Counted from the stretch's first letter, positions 44,114 through 58,858 are shown. The stretch is DNA of 64,000 bases from Emiliania huxleyi CCMP1516 (GCF_000372725.1 NW_005201092.1:877220-941219), one strand, 5' to 3'. Translations and numbers: made by a program. Notes: generated by a model from the letters alone, not told the origin.

Positions 44114-45496
44114 TCAGTGCCACTCGAGGCGTGCGAGGGCCTTAGCCACCCGCTCGGGCGTCGCGTTGGCGTAGCCGTCCTCCCGAAAGAACTGCTCTTC
44201 CTCCGCCAGATCCTCCTCGTCCTCTGTGAGGAAGTACTTCCACGAGAGCGACAGCTCCGTGAGGATGCCGGACGATTCGTAGCCACCGGACTCGAGGAAA
44301 GTGTCGAATGCGTCGTCGGGCGCACCGTTCGCCTTGGGGACCAGCGCCTGAAAGCCGCCGTACTGGGCGTTGGGTCCGAAGTAGACGAAGGCGTCGAGCG
44401 TGTCCTCGACGACGGCAACGTCCACTCCTGCAGTGCACGTGTCTCCACCGAGCTCCTTGAAGCCGTGGCGGAACCCGTAGCGCGCCCGGTTCCCATCGCC
44501 ATCGACGCTTTTGTAGCCGCGCACATCGACGATCTGGCACATCTTTTGGTCTGTGTCGCGCGTGACCGTCACGACGAGGCGATATGGGCTCGTCCACATC
44601 GACTGGTAGTCGTCCATCCCCGAGTCAATCGGCACGGTCTGATCCCGGGGCACCTTCAGACGCTCATCACGCGTCGGGCCGGTGGCCACCTTCAGCCGCG
44701 GCGATGGTGGCGATGGCCGCACGCTCGACGCCCAGATCAGGTTCTCTGTCTCCTGCTCCACATCGAACCGCACCGCAAAGTGCGGCGGCCCCGCGAACGC
44801 CTCGCGAACGCTGCTGGTAAGGTAGTCGGTCCTCTTGGGAAAGTCGTCGTCCTTCTCGCAGTCCTCATCGTAGTCCTCGTAGTCGTCGAGCCAGCCCTGG
44901 CGGCATTGGCGGCTGCAGTCAAGCTCGAACAGCTCGAAGGTGAAGGTGAGCTGGTCGTAGGTGAACTCGGGCAGCGCAATGGTCGTTGGGGCGAGCGTCG
45001 TGCAGATGAACTTGGGCTGGTGAGAAGACATGAACACCCCATGCTCGAACCAGGTCACGCCGTGCTCGCGGAAGGAGTCATTGCCGTGCAGCCCGACAGT
45101 CGCGCGCTGACGGAAGAGCCGCCGGTAGTCCAGCTCCTGCTCGAGCAGGGGAGTGTTCTCGGACGGGTCGTTGAAAGGAGTGACGATGTACTTGGCGTCG
45201 TCGGGGCCCTGGCCGTCGTCGAGGCCCTGGCCGTCGTCGGGGCCCTGGCCGCCGCCGCCGACGATGTGCGCAACGGGCGAAGTGCGAAGGTAGATGCTCT
45301 TCCAAAGTGCGCGGTCCGAGGCCGCGGCATTCCAGATGCTGCACACGCGGCTCGCATTTGCCAGATCGCGTGCGAGAGCCTGGGCGTCGTCGTGAGGCGT
45401 GGATCCGAGAGCAAAGAGGATTTTGAGGACGAGCTCCTCGGCGAGTTCCATCGGCACAGCGGCTGCGGCAGCAGCCGCGCGGCGGGTGAGGACCAT
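44114..45496 (-). CDS. F-box-like protein with unknown C-terminal domain
   Basis: A 460-aa intronless protein. Start at 45496 (MVLTRRAAAAAAAVPMELAE). Residues ~14-65 look like an F-box (ELAEELVLKILFALGS, ANASRVCSIWNAAASDRALW). A GGGGQGPDDGQGLDDGQGPD linker is a short tandem repeat. The remaining ~350 residues are not recognised; they contain an acidic patch (YEDYDEDCEKDDDFPKRTD) and beta-rich segments (YRLVVTVTRDTDQKMCQIVD). The gene is divergent from the thioredoxin-reductase fusion (212 nt between starts). A deleted copy of it lies at 29588-30170. SCF substrate receptor is a guess. Confidence 0.6.
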   Translation of the reverse strand: MVLTRRAAAAAAAVPMELAEELVLKILFALGSTPHDDAQALARDLANASRVCSIWNAAASDRALWKSIYLRTSPVAHIVGGGGQGPDDGQGLDDGQGPDDAKYIVTPFNDPSENTPLLEQELDYRRLFRQRATVGLHGNDSFREHGVTWFEHGVFMSSHQPKFICTTLAPTTIALPEFTYDQLTFTFELFELDCSRQCRQGWLDDYEDYDEDCEKDDDFPKRTDYLTSSVREAFAGPPHFAVRFDVEQETENLIWASSVRPSPPSPRLKVATGPTRDERLKVPRDQTVPIDSGMDDYQSMWTSPYRLVVTVTRDTDQKMCQIVDVRGYKSVDGDGNRARYGFRHGFKELGGDTCTAGVDVAVVEDTLDAFVYFGPNAQYGGFQALVPKANGAPDDAFDTFLESGGYESSGILTELSLSWKYFLTEDEEDLAEEEQFFREDGYANATPERVAKALARLEWH

Positions 45497-45708
45497 CGTC
45501 GAGAAGCCGGAAGAGGGGCTTCCCCGCGGGCTTTCCCCGAGCAACACTGGGCGGCAGCTGGGCGGCGAAAGCCGGCTGCTTTATGCGCGCGCGGTTTCTT
45601 TTTCCTGAGACGAAAACAGGGTGTTTTTCTTTTTTTACCTTTTTCTTATCGCGTGTTTCCCCTTTGCAGGCCCGATGCGGCGCCGTCGTTTCTTGCAAGA
45701 GGCTCTCG

Positions 45709-49372
<3,664 letters not shown>

Positions 49373-50228
49373 AGCGTGCCGTCGTCATACAGACCCGGCG
49401 CTGGGAGGACGGCCGAGCTTAGGCCATGTACGGCTCGAGATGAGGCGATGGCGGAGGCAGCAAAGAGGGAGGCGGAGGAAGAGGCTCGCTCCCGACTGGC
49501 GGAGCAGGCGGCCCGCGGTAGCGGCGGATGCCAAGGCGCTCGAGGAGGCGAAGAGGCGATCGCTACAGGCCCAGGGGAGCCGAACCGACCGACTCGAGGC
49601 GGCGGCGGGAGGCGGCGGCGGGGGGCGGTGGCGGGAGGCTGCCGTCGCTGAGTTAGCCGAGGCCGAGGCGCAAGCGGCGGCTGGGCAGGCCGCTGGCGCG
49701 GGTCGGCCGCGCGCGAGCGTGCTTGGCCAGCTGGCCGAGCTGGAGTCGCGGCTTTGCCTGTGGAGGGGGACGGCTCCGCTGCGGCGCCTCGGTGCGCTAA
49801 ACTTTCCCATCTCAAGATATTCACGCATGGTCCACAGGCTTGTCAGGTCCGCGGGCTGTAATGTTGGGCGCCCGAGATGCGAGGCGGGAACTCTATTTGG
49901 CTCCCGTGGTGTACCTGTGTTAGTGCCAGTGCGCGCCAGTCCCGTGCCTAGTGTCGTGTGAGATTTCGGCATCTTGGAGCACTTGGAGCACTTGGAGTGC
50001 AATCAGTAACCTCACATCCAGGGCCGAGGAGCTCAGAAGCGCACCCAGCGGGCCGGATGATCGGTATCGGGTTGCGGGCAAGAGAGCCCTAGCCCCGGGG
50101 GTGCGCGTTCGCAGGGCAAGGGCTGTAAAGTAAACACGGGTCTCCGAGGGTTGGCTCCGCGCTCCGGGTTTCCCCTAGCAGCAGACCGCCCCCTCTACTC
50201 GGAGCTATAATGAACACGACACGCACTC
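49373..50228. other. Spacer with coiled-coil gene fragment
   Basis: Between 49439 and 49760 two overlapping frames encode a coiled coil (EAMAEAAKREAEEEARSRLA, then in another frame VAADAKALEEAKRRSLQAQ, AAVAELAEAEAQAAAGQA). Probably the remains of one gene with a frame break. At 49919-49950 lies the dispersed GTTAGTGCCAGTGCGCGCCA repeat. Confidence 0.35.
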
Positions 50229-51182
50229 TCACACGACGTCACCGCTCAGGACCCCTTCGCACGAGGTCCTCATCCTCACTCCGGAGGAGGCTCCCCTCTC
50301 CTCTGAGTTCTTCCTCTTGTTCGCTTTCCGATGATCATCCGACGGGCGCGGGGCCCGACCTCCCCTCCTAGCCTTTTTCAGCCGCGGCCCCGCCACCGTC
50401 TCGTCTTCTCTGTCCGATTCTGTCGCCATCACCGACGGTGATTCCATGCCCGACTCCTCGGGCGAGGGCAGCGGCATTGGATCGCCACGCCGCCCCTCCC
50501 CGGGAAGTGGGGCCAGCTCTCTTCGGTCGAGGACTCGCGCCCGCCCCTGCGGTCTCTCTATCGTCCTCGGCTCGTCCGTACGTCCCGACTCTACTCGCAG
50601 AGGCCGCGTCAGCTCATCTCTCGCCTCCTGCTCCGACAGTTGACCCCAAGCCCCCCCCGGGGCCCTCCGGCCTCGGCTTTCCAGTTCGCCGGCGGGTCCG
50701 CTCTCGTACCGCGGTAATTCCCTTCCCCCATCTCCTCCTCCCGGGTACACCAGCCTCCGGCGGGGCGGTCCCGGGTCCCCCAGGTTATTCCGAGCGGGTC
50801 CATACGGTGGCGGCCCCGTCGGCGGCGGGGGTGGAGGCGGTGGCAGGGGCGGCGGGTGCGGTGGCGGCCCTCGCGGCCCAAAGGCCTGGTGCGGAGCCGC
50901 TGGGGCGGCCCCACGACCCTGCAACCGTTCCAGTGGCGGGGGCGGAAGTGGCAGTGCGAGTGGCGGGAACGATGGCGGCACTGGCGGCCGCACCGCCTGG
51001 TGTGGACCCTCAGGGGCGGCTCCTCGACCCAGCAGTCGCTCCAGCGGCGGGGGCGGAGGTGGTGGTGGCGGGGGCGGGCCCGGTGGCGGTGCCGGCCGCC
51101 GCACCTCCCGGGGCGGGGCCTCGGGGGATGCCCCCTGCCTCTGCGGCCGTTCCAGCCGTGGTTCTACGCGTCGGCCGTCCAT
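50229..51182 (-). CDS. Proline-rich tandem-repeat ORF
   Basis: A 317-aa frame from ATG at 51182. The N-terminal half is three repeats of about 40 residues, each LERLxGRGAAPxxPHQA followed by a Pro-rich stretch. The C-terminal half is charged with a basic cluster (GPRLKKARRGGRAPRPSDDH). No domain recognised. It is divergent from F-box/RCC1 copy D with 193 nt between starts. The acidic/basic tail resembles ORF1-type frames elsewhere in the window, so it may be element-derived. Confidence 0.4.
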   Translation of the reverse strand: MDGRRVEPRLERPQRQGASPEAPPREVRRPAPPPGPPPPPPPPPPPLERLLGRGAAPEGPHQAVRPPVPPSFPPLALPLPPPPLERLQGRGAAPAAPHQAFGPRGPPPHPPPLPPPPPPPPTGPPPYGPARNNLGDPGPPRRRLVYPGGGDGGRELPRYESGPAGELESRGRRAPGGAWGQLSEQEARDELTRPLRVESGRTDEPRTIERPQGRARVLDRRELAPLPGEGRRGDPMPLPSPEESGMESPSVMATESDREDETVAGPRLKKARRGGRAPRPSDDHRKANKRKNSEERGASSGVRMRTSCEGVLSGDVV

Positions 51183-51375
51183 GCGCCGCCGCGAGCACCG
51201 CGTAGTGGTCTCGCCCTCTGGAGAGCCCCAGCCCGACCCCTCGCGGCCACTCGCGCCGTTGCAGGAGCTCCGACCCCGCCACTCCGGCTCCCGAGCGCGC
51301 GGCGAGCACGAGGAAGAGCACGCGCATGGGCCAAAAACCCGTTACTCACAGCGATCTGTTTTTCTTTTCCTCGCG

Positions 51376-52821
51376 ATGTCCACCTCGCCGCGCCGCTCGC
51401 GCCGCTCGCGATGCCTCGCCTCGTCCTCCGCTGCGCCCTCGCCAAGCACGCCGCAGCCCATCCGCCTCCTCGACCTCCCCACGGAGCTCCTCCTGCGCGC
51501 CCTCTCTCGCTGCGACCCCGTCGACATCGCTCGCGTCGCGGCCGTCTCGTTGCTCTTCCGCGCCTCGCTTGCGCTGGAGGGCATCCGCTTGTGGGCGCAA
51601 GAGCGCGGCTTCGAGCTGCCGGCGCAGCCAGAGGGCGAGAGCTGCGCCGTGCGGTGGCTGTGCCTCGCCGCATTGCTGCGCGAGTCCAACCCGCCGGCGA
51701 GGGCTGCGGCAGGCGAGTCTCACAGCCTCTTCATCGACGGCGAGGGGCGGCTCTCGTCGTGCGGCTCGGCTCCGTCCTACTTCCCAGGGCTGCTCGGCCA
51801 CGGCGAGGGCGTGACGCAGCTCAACACGCCGACCCGCCTCCCTTCCCCGCTGGGCGGCGAGCGCGCCGTGAGCGTGTCGGCGGGAGCCGGGCACAGCCTC
51901 GCCCTCGCCGCCGGCGGCAGTGTCTGGAGCTGGGGCTATGGAGGCTGGGGCCGGGGAGGCGCCGGCCGGTTGGGCCACGGCGACGAGCAGGACCAGCTGC
52001 TGCCCAAGAAGGTCGAAGCCTTTGCTGGGCGGCGCGTCGTCGCTCTGTCGGCTGGGCCTACCTACAGCCTCGCCATCACCGCCGATGGCGCTGTCTGGAG
52101 CTGGGGCAGTGGAAGCTGCGGCAAGCTGGGCCACGGCGACGAGCAGGCCCAGCTGCTGCCCAAGAAGGTCGAGGCCTTTGCTGGGCGGTGCGTCGTCGCT
52201 GTGTCGGCGGGAGGCGGGCACAACCTCGCCCTCGCCGCCGACGGCGCCGTCTGGAGCTGGGGCTTGGGCTACGCAGGCCGTTTGGGCCACGGCGACCAGC
52301 AGAACCAGCTGCTGCCCAAGAAAATCGAGGCGTTGGCGGGGCAGCGGGCCATCGCTGTGTCGGCTGGAATTGCTCACAGCCTCGCCATCACCGCCGACGG
52401 CAGCGTCTGGAGCTGGGGCGGTGGAAACTCAGGCAAGCTGGGCCACGGCGACCAGCAGAACCAGCTGCTGCCCAAGAAGGTCGAAGCTTTAGCTGACCAG
52501 CGCACCGTCGCTGTTGCGCCTGGATACTTCCACAGCCTCGCCCTCACCGCCGACGGAGCCGTCTGGAGCTGGGGCGATGGAGGCCGAGGCAAGCTGGGCC
52601 ACGGCGACGTGCAGAACCAGCTGCTGCCCAAGAAGGTCGAGGCCTTGGCTGACCAGCGCGTCGTCGCTGTGTCGGCTGGAGGCCACCACGGCATCGCCAC
52701 CACCGTCGACGGCGCCGTCTTTACCTGGGGCAAGGGCGAAGGTGGCTTCCTAGGCCACGGAGAGGACCTGTCGAACCAGCTGCTGCCCAAGAAGGTCGAG
52801 ACGTGGGCGCCGGGGCAGTGA
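51376..52821 (+). CDS. F-box/RCC1-repeat protein, copy D
   Basis: A 481-aa intronless paralogue of copies A, B and E. Start MSTSPRRSRRSRCLA at 51376 agrees with the family. The F-box-like segment is LLDLPTELLLRALSRCDPVD. Six blades follow; the first has an insertion (WGYGGWGRGGAGRLGHGDEQ) of about five residues compared with the others. The last blade is FTWGKG with the usual SNQLLPKKVETWAPGQ end, the same end as broken copy C, so C and D are probably the closest pair. A TCCGCGG-rich upstream region is shared with the divergent proline-rich ORF. Confidence 0.8.
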   Translation: MSTSPRRSRRSRCLASSSAAPSPSTPQPIRLLDLPTELLLRALSRCDPVDIARVAAVSLLFRASLALEGIRLWAQERGFELPAQPEGESCAVRWLCLAALLRESNPPARAAAGESHSLFIDGEGRLSSCGSAPSYFPGLLGHGEGVTQLNTPTRLPSPLGGERAVSVSAGAGHSLALAAGGSVWSWGYGGWGRGGAGRLGHGDEQDQLLPKKVEAFAGRRVVALSAGPTYSLAITADGAVWSWGSGSCGKLGHGDEQAQLLPKKVEAFAGRCVVAVSAGGGHNLALAADGAVWSWGLGYAGRLGHGDQQNQLLPKKIEALAGQRAIAVSAGIAHSLAITADGSVWSWGGGNSGKLGHGDQQNQLLPKKVEALADQRTVAVAPGYFHSLALTADGAVWSWGDGGRGKLGHGDVQNQLLPKKVEALADQRVVAVSAGGHHGIATTVDGAVFTWGKGEGGFLGHGEDLSNQLLPKKVETWAPGQ

Positions 52822-53277
52822 GCGCAGTTGGACAAGGAGGGGATGCTCAGGCTTCTCGCGGCGCTCTCAACGAGGAGAGGATTCGGTTCGGTGTCACGGC
52901 GGGGCTGAGCCCGAGGGTGGGCGCGGCGGCGGTGTGGCGGCGGAGGCGGCGGGGGACGAGGCTGGTGTTGGCTGAGGCCGTCGCCGAGGCGGCGACCGCC
53001 GAGGCTGCGGCGGAGGCTGCTAGGGCGGCGGTGGAGGCGGCGACCGCCAAGGCCAATCGGTCGGCCGTGGCAGCTCGCTCTGATGCGGCGGCCCGGCTCG
53101 GCGTTCGCCCATACTACTCGTTTTTCGTGCTGAGCGGCCGGCAAGCAGGGTGGCACGTTTCACCTAGAGCAAGCAGGGTGGCACGCCCCTAGATCCACCC
53201 GCCAGCCGGGTGGGGCTTGCACGCAGCGATATCTTTCGCGTAAAATTCTGTCCGGCGGGAAAATTCTTTTGTTCGCG
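52822..53277. other. Spacer between two F-box/RCC1 copies
   Basis: Ala/Glu-rich frames without support; a short direct repeat AGCAAGCAGGGTGGCACG occurs twice (about 53141 and 53168). Nothing else recognised. Confidence 0.4.
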
Positions 53278-54705
53278 ATGTCCACCCCACCGCGCCGCCG
53301 CTCGCGCCGCCTCGCCTCCGCCACGACCGCCGCTCCCTCTCCAAGCACACCGCCGCCCATCCGCCTCCTCGACCTCCCCACGGAGCTCCTCGCGCGCGCC
53401 CTCTCTCGCTGCGACCCCGCCGACATCGCTCGCGTCGCGGCCGTCTCGCTGCTCTTCCACGCCTCGCTTGCGCTGGAGGGCATCCGCTTGTGGGCGCGAG
53501 AGCGCGGCTTCGAGCTGCCGGCGCAGCCGGAGGGCGAGAGCTGCGCCGTGCGGTGGCTGTGCTATTCGGCGCTGCTGCGCGAGTCCAACCCGCCGGCGAG
53601 GGCGGCGGCAGGGCAGTGGCACAGCCTCTTCATCGACGGCGAGGGGCGGCTCTCGTCGTGCGGAACGGCTGAGGGCTGGACGCCGGGACTGCTCGGCCAC
53701 GGCGAGGGCGTGACGCAGCTCAACACGCCGACCCGCCTCCCTTCCCCGCTGGGCGGCGAGCGCGCCATGAGTGTGACGGCTGGTTTCATGCACAGCCTCG
53801 CCCTCGCCGCCGACGGAGCCGTCTGGAGCTGGGGCCAGGGAGGCGGCGGCCGGTTGGGCCACGGCGACCAGCAGGCCCAGTGGCAGCCCAAGAAGATCGA
53901 GGCCTTTGCTGACCAGCGCGTCGTCGCTGTGTCAGCGGGATACGACCACAGCCTCGCCCTCACCGCCATCGGCGGTGTCTGGAGCTGGGGCCGTGGAGAC
54001 GCGGGCAAGCTGGGCCACGGCGATGAGCAGAACCAGCTGCTGCCCAAGAAGGTCGAGGCCTTGGCTGGCCAGCGCGTCCTCGCCGTGTCAGCTGCACTCA
54101 TGCACACCCTCGCCCTCACCGCCGACGGCGCTGTCTGGAGCTGGGGCAATGGAAGCTGTGCCATGCTGGGCCACGGCGACGCGCAGACCCAGCTGCTGCC
54201 GAAGCAGATCGAGGCGTTGGCGGGGCAGCGCGTCGTCGCTGTGTCGGCTGGAGACGTGCACAGCCTCGCCCTCACCGCCGACGGCACCGTCTGGAGCTGG
54301 GGCTTGGGACGCGACGGCCAGCTGGGCCACGGTGACGAGCAGGACCAGCTGCTGCCCAAGAAGATCGAGGCCTTGACGGGCCAGCGCGTCATCGCCGTGT
54401 CGGCTGGATGCCTCCACAGCCTCACCCTCACCGCCGACGGCGCCGTCTGGAGCTGGGGCTATGGAGGCGAAGGCCAGCTGGGCCACGGCGACGAGCAGAG
54501 GCAGCAGCTGCCCAAGAAGGTCGAGGCCTTTGCTGGCCAGCGCGTCGTCGCTGTGTCGGCAGGAGACAGGCACAACCTCGCCATCACCGCCGACGGCGCC
54601 CTCTGGAGCTGGGGCGCAGGCTCCTCGGGCAAGCTGGGCCACGGCGACACGCAGGACCAGCTGCTGCCCAAGAAGATCGAATCGTCTGTGCAGCATGAGG
54701 ATTAG
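53278..54705 (+). CDS. F-box/RCC1-repeat protein, copy E
   Basis: A 475-aa intronless paralogue, start MSTPPRRRSRRLASA at 53278 (an in-frame TTG nine bases earlier is not used). The F-box-like segment LLDLPTELLARALSRCDPAD is at about residues 30-75, then six blades (VWSWGQG, VWSWGRG, VWSWGNG, VWSWGLG, VWSWGYG, LWSWGAG). Unlike the other copies it lacks the FTWG terminal blade and ends QLLPKKIESSVQHED. It lies 456 nt downstream of copy D in the same direction, so the two form a tandem pair. Confidence 0.8.
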   Translation: MSTPPRRRSRRLASATTAAPSPSTPPPIRLLDLPTELLARALSRCDPADIARVAAVSLLFHASLALEGIRLWARERGFELPAQPEGESCAVRWLCYSALLRESNPPARAAAGQWHSLFIDGEGRLSSCGTAEGWTPGLLGHGEGVTQLNTPTRLPSPLGGERAMSVTAGFMHSLALAADGAVWSWGQGGGGRLGHGDQQAQWQPKKIEAFADQRVVAVSAGYDHSLALTAIGGVWSWGRGDAGKLGHGDEQNQLLPKKVEALAGQRVLAVSAALMHTLALTADGAVWSWGNGSCAMLGHGDAQTQLLPKQIEALAGQRVVAVSAGDVHSLALTADGTVWSWGLGRDGQLGHGDEQDQLLPKKIEALTGQRVIAVSAGCLHSLTLTADGAVWSWGYGGEGQLGHGDEQRQQLPKKVEAFAGQRVVAVSAGDRHNLAITADGALWSWGAGSSGKLGHGDTQDQLLPKKIESSVQHED

Positions 54706-54974
54706 TAACAGGATATCTTCTGGTTTACGTAAGAAGAAATAAGTGTTAGAGCGGGGTCTGCGCGTGCGGCCTGCGGGCGCGAACAGAATGTGAGCCAAAC
54801 TTATTGAGTGCGCGTGAACGGTATTGTTTCCTTTTTCGAACGAGCCGTAGAGCGTACACAGACGAATCGACCACACTCACAACACCGCTCTCGTCTCTGG
54901 CTCTGGGGACTCACAGACTGCTCACAGGACAGGTACGGCTCTAGGAAGAAGGAACAGGAGCCCGCGGCACACAG

Positions 54975-55303
54975 TCAGTACACCAGCGCCCCGTGCGCCG
55001 TCAGCCCCTGCATGAGCGCCGCCTCGATCGAGTTGGCGCAGAGTGGCTGCGCCGCCTCGCCCGTCAGCGCCTCGCGCACCACCTGCCAGCGCTGCGCGAT
55101 CGCCTCCGAGAGGGTGGAGCGGCGGTAGCCTGCCGGGCCGCAAAACTTGGAGGTTGCGAAGAAGCCTCTCGGCGCCGCAGCGGCGATGGCCACCTCGAGG
55201 GCGAGCGTCGCCGTCTCGGCCGAGAGGCGAGTTCGGTTGAGGAGGGAGCGCCACGCGCCGCTAACCCGCGCCCCCAGCGTCTCTAGGTCGTGACACGAGT
55301 ACA

Positions 55304-55339
<36 letters not shown>

Positions 55340-57892
55340 TCTCGCCGCCCTTCTCGCCGCCCTTCTCGCCGCCCTCGCCGCCGCAGAGGGTGGCGAGGTC
55401 CGCCGCTCGCGCTCCGCCCCGCAAGTTGGACGCGACGAAGAGGGAGCAGTTCCTCGGCACGCGCTGCCGCAGCCGCCGCCGCAGCCAAGAGACGGACTCC
55501 GGCACACCGTCAATCAGAATCGGAGGCGCAACCTCGCTGCTGCCACCGCCGCCGCCGCCGCCGCCGCCGCCGTTCGCACTTTTGCCGCCGCCGCCTCTGC
55601 CGCCTCCTCCCGTGCCACCGCCTCCTCCTCCGCCTCCCCCGCCGCCACCTCTCCCGCCTCTGCCGTCGCCGCCCTTGCCTGAGCGCCCCGCACCCAGCAG
55701 CCGGCGGCCGGCGACGTCCCCAGGCGCCACCCGCTCGGCCCCTCCTGCGCTCTCGGGCGATGTCCCGCCGCCGTGCTGCGGCGGCGGTGGCGGCGGCGGC
55801 GGCGGGGCGGCGGCGGCGTCAGGCTGGCGCAAGTGGAGGGACGCGAAGCACTTTGGCAGCCTCCGCCGCAAAGCGCCGCCTACGGACGCCCCTCCTCCTC
55901 CTCGTGAGAGAGAGAGGGGGACAGAGGCGTTGGGGGGCGCCTCTGCCCCTTGGCGCGGCGGCCTGCGGCTTGGACGGCGGCGTGGAAGGGCAAGCGCAGC
56001 GCCGCGCGCGCGACGGCGCCGAAGCAGGGGTCTGTCTTGCGGAGGCCGACGAGCGACAGCTTCGCAAAGTAGAGGGACGAGACGCGGAGCAGGGCCGCCT
56101 GAGGCGGGGGGAGGTGTGGGGAGGTGTGGGGAGGTGTGGGGAGGTGCGGGGAGGTGTGGGGAGGTGTGGGGAGAAAGAGGGAGACGCGGAGCAGCGCCAC
56201 TAAAGCCCTCCGGCAGTATGCACCGGTGACTGGCTCACTGGGAGGCCTCGCCCGGCCGGCCATACCTCGGCTACATCTCGGCCGCATCTCGGCCGCATCT
56301 CGCCTCGCCCAGCCGACTCCGGCGGTGCGCCTCGCGCAGCTCTGCCGCAGAGACGCCGCCGGCGCGGCCGCACGGCAGCGGCGCGACGGGCGCAGAGTCG
56401 AGCCAGGCGGCGGCGGCTGTCACGTCCACCGGCACGCCCACCCCCGCCTCCTCAGGCTCTCGCACTGCGGGCCGGCGCACGGGGCCGTCGCGGCTCTGTG
56501 CGGCGGAGAGGGCGGCGCGGCGGCCGAGCAGCCCGCGAAGGTCGACGAGGCGGAGGCCTGCAGGAAGGCTCCGAGAAGGTTCGCGGAAGGGGCCTGCCAC
56601 GCGCGAAGGGTCGACGGGGGCGGAGGCCGAGGGATCGGAGGGCAGAGAAGCTGTAGATCTGGTCGAGGGCCTCGTAGGAGGGAGGCGAGGCGGAGGCGGA
56701 GGCGGAGGAGGAGGCGGAGGCGGAGGAGCCCGCAGGGGCGGGAGGCGAGGCGGCTGCGCCCGAGAGGCGGCGGAGGTAGACGCGCTCCGCGCTGCGCTGC
56801 AGCTGCGCCATGCGGGACGCGTTGGCGCAGCGCCGCTCGGGAGGGCCAAAGGACAGGTCCGCCTAACCGCGGGTGCCACCTGGTGTGTCATCTCAAGGGC
56901 CCCGCCTCCGCCTCCGCCTCCGCCTCCGCCTCTTCCTCCGCCTCCGCCTCCGCCTCTTCCTCCGCCTCCGCCTCCGCCTCTTCCTCCGCCTCCGCCTCCA
57001 GAGCCAGGCCGCTACAGCCAGGCCGCCACTCGCTTGTGCGCCGCTAGCGCCATTCCCCTACTCGCCGCTACTCGCCGCTACTCGCCGCTACTCGCCGCTA
57101 GCGCCGCTCCTGCCGCAGCAGCGGAGGCAGCACCAGAGTCCGGTTGAGCACGTACGCCAAGAGGAGCGCTCGGCGCAGGGAGAGCTCCTGGTTGCCGAAG
57201 CCCGAGTGGGCGGCGTAGACCAGCAGCCGGCCGGGCCTCACCCGCGCGCAGCCAGCCAGCCCTCCTCCCTCTGACCCGCCGGCAGACTCACTCGGCTCGA
57301 CTCGGCCGACGGACGACGGGCGGCCTGTCTTGCCGCCGACGGTCCTGTCGCCGCTCTTGCGGCCGCCGCCCCTGCGACCGCCGCCGCCGCCGCCGCCGCC
57401 GCCGCGCGACCGAGCCTTGCCGCCGCCGCCGCCGCCACTGCGCGACGTCGCGGCCTGCTGCTGCCGCTCGGCTGCGAGCTGCTCCAGCGCGATCGCGACT
57501 GGGTCAAACGGCTCTGCCGCCGGACCTCCTCGCCCGCCGTGAGGGTCTCCGCCGGCCCATTCGTCGGGAGGGTCCGGCTCGAGCGTCAGGTCCCACCCTT
57601 CCAGGCCGTGGGACCAAGACCGTTCGGCGCGGGCCTTGGCCGGCTTTTGCTCCTCCCTCGCCCGGAGCGCAGCAAAGGAGCCCGTGAGGTGCAGCAGCGC
57701 GCAGCCCAAGAGACCGGAGAAGGAGAGCACCAGGACAAGGCGAAGACGGCTGCCACCGGGGGCGGTGGAGCGTCTGCGAAGTGGGCGAAGGAGCGAGGAG
57801 CGGGGCGTCGTTCGAAAGCTTGCGCGCGCGAAGAACCGCCCGCCACCAAAAGAAAAAATTAAAAAAAGAAAAATAAAACGGAACCGCAACAC
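54975..57892 (-). CDS. O-fucosyltransferase-like glycosyltransferase
   Basis: About six exons; 5' end unresolved because no ATG is in frame at the start. Exon 1 has a type II membrane anchor (RLRLVLVLSFSGLLGCALLH), a Gly/Arg-rich stem, then the donor-site motif HSGFGNQELSLRRALLLAYV and LNRTLVLPPLL. Later exons give RCANASRMAQLQRSAERVYL, LRLVDLRGLL, VSSLYFAKLSLVGL, the HLR motif in KCFASLHLRQPD, and the C-terminal LFVASNL, TATLALEVAIAAAA and FFATSKFCGPAGYR. This order (G-x-GNQ, LNRTLVLPP, HLR) is that of the GDP-fucose protein O-fucosyltransferase superfamily, Golgi or ER. Intron 1 (57099-56863) seems to start with GA; the next starts with GC and is flanked by a 25-nt duplication (GGCCTCCGCC, CGTCGACC, TTCGCG). 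Long Pro/Gly runs interrupt the C-terminal half. Confidence 0.65.
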
Positions 57893-58137
57893 ATCACGCG
57901 CTTAGACCTTTTTATTGAGAAGAAATACGACCTATGGCGTTTTGCGCTTTTCTATGAGAGGTTGATTGAGGTTTTAGGTATGTTGTTGGCTGCTGCACTT
58001 GGGGTGGGACGACAGGGGTAGACCGTGCTGTTGCTGTGAACAGCTGGGGCACGCGCCTTATCTGGCCCGGCCCCTTGGGGACTTGCGGCTCGGGTGCGAC
58101 CTCTGACCGCGGGTCGCAGACCGTGCTCTAGGATGCG
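57893..58137. other. Intergenic, T-rich
   Basis: Contains the complement of GCCAACAACATACCTAAAAC near 57973-57992. No gene recognised. Confidence 0.4.
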
Positions 58138-58773
58138 GTGGCAGGAGGGGGCTCTGGGGCGGCGGAGGCGAGCGCGGCGGCCACGGCCGAGGAGGACAAG
58201 CGCGTCCGGGCGCTGAGGATTGCCCTGCAGCACAGGACGCAGATGCCCGTGACGGACGAGGAGGCCCGGGCTATCCTCCAGGCGCGAGGGGGTCGCGAGA
58301 CGCCCGTGACGGAGGAGGAGGCGCGGGTCATCCTTCGGGCGCGGGGGGACGTCGGGCACGGCAGGGCTACCTTTCAGGCGCGGGCGCGCGGGCGCGGTGG
58401 GCGCGCCACGGCATCGCCGGCGCTGGCGAGCAAGGGCGGCGAGAAGCTATCGCGGCGTGGGAAGAAGGCGGTGGCGAAGGAGGCGGGCGAGGTGGTATCA
58501 CGCGAGGAAGGCGAGGCGATTTATCGCGCGACGCTCGAGTCGCTGTTGGCGTCCACCGGGTGGACGCCGCGCGCCGCGGAGGAGAGGGCGCGCGAGGAGC
58601 AGCGTGCGCATGTTCGGCAGATGCGCTGGGCAAGGGAGCACGGCCGGGGGGAGCCGGTCCGGTGCTTTGACGCGGAGGAGTACGACGAAGGCGACGACGC
58701 TTTCGACGCGCTCTTCGACGGGGGCTCGGGGTACGGGTGGGATTCCCCCTCGGGGGGCGGCGCTTTCTTCTAG
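58138..58773 (+). CDS. Hypothetical charged protein with duplicated helix motif
   Basis: An open frame of 211 codons without an upstream ATG; the first in-frame Met is at 58243 (MPVTDEEARAILQARG), or the frame is an exon joined after the CTCTAG at 58124-58129. Two tandem copies of a PVTxEEARxILxARG unit are visible, followed by a basic Gly/Arg segment, a helical segment (EAIYRATLESLLASTGWTPR) and an acidic C-terminus (FDAEEYDEGDDAFDALF). No family recognised. Confidence 0.45.
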   Translation: MAGGGSGAAEASAAATAEEDKRVRALRIALQHRTQMPVTDEEARAILQARGGRETPVTEEEARVILRARGDVGHGRATFQARARGRGGRATASPALASKGGEKLSRRGKKAVAKEAGEVVSREEGEAIYRATLESLLASTGWTPRAAEERAREEQRAHVRQMRWAREHGRGEPVRCFDAEEYDEGDDAFDALFDGGSGYGWDSPSGGGAFF

Positions 58774-58858
58774 GCGCCCGCCTTGACCCAACATAGAGGG
58801 CGTTGTGCAGCCTAGCTTTTGGGTAATATAAATCTTGCACAAACACTCAGTGTGTGGG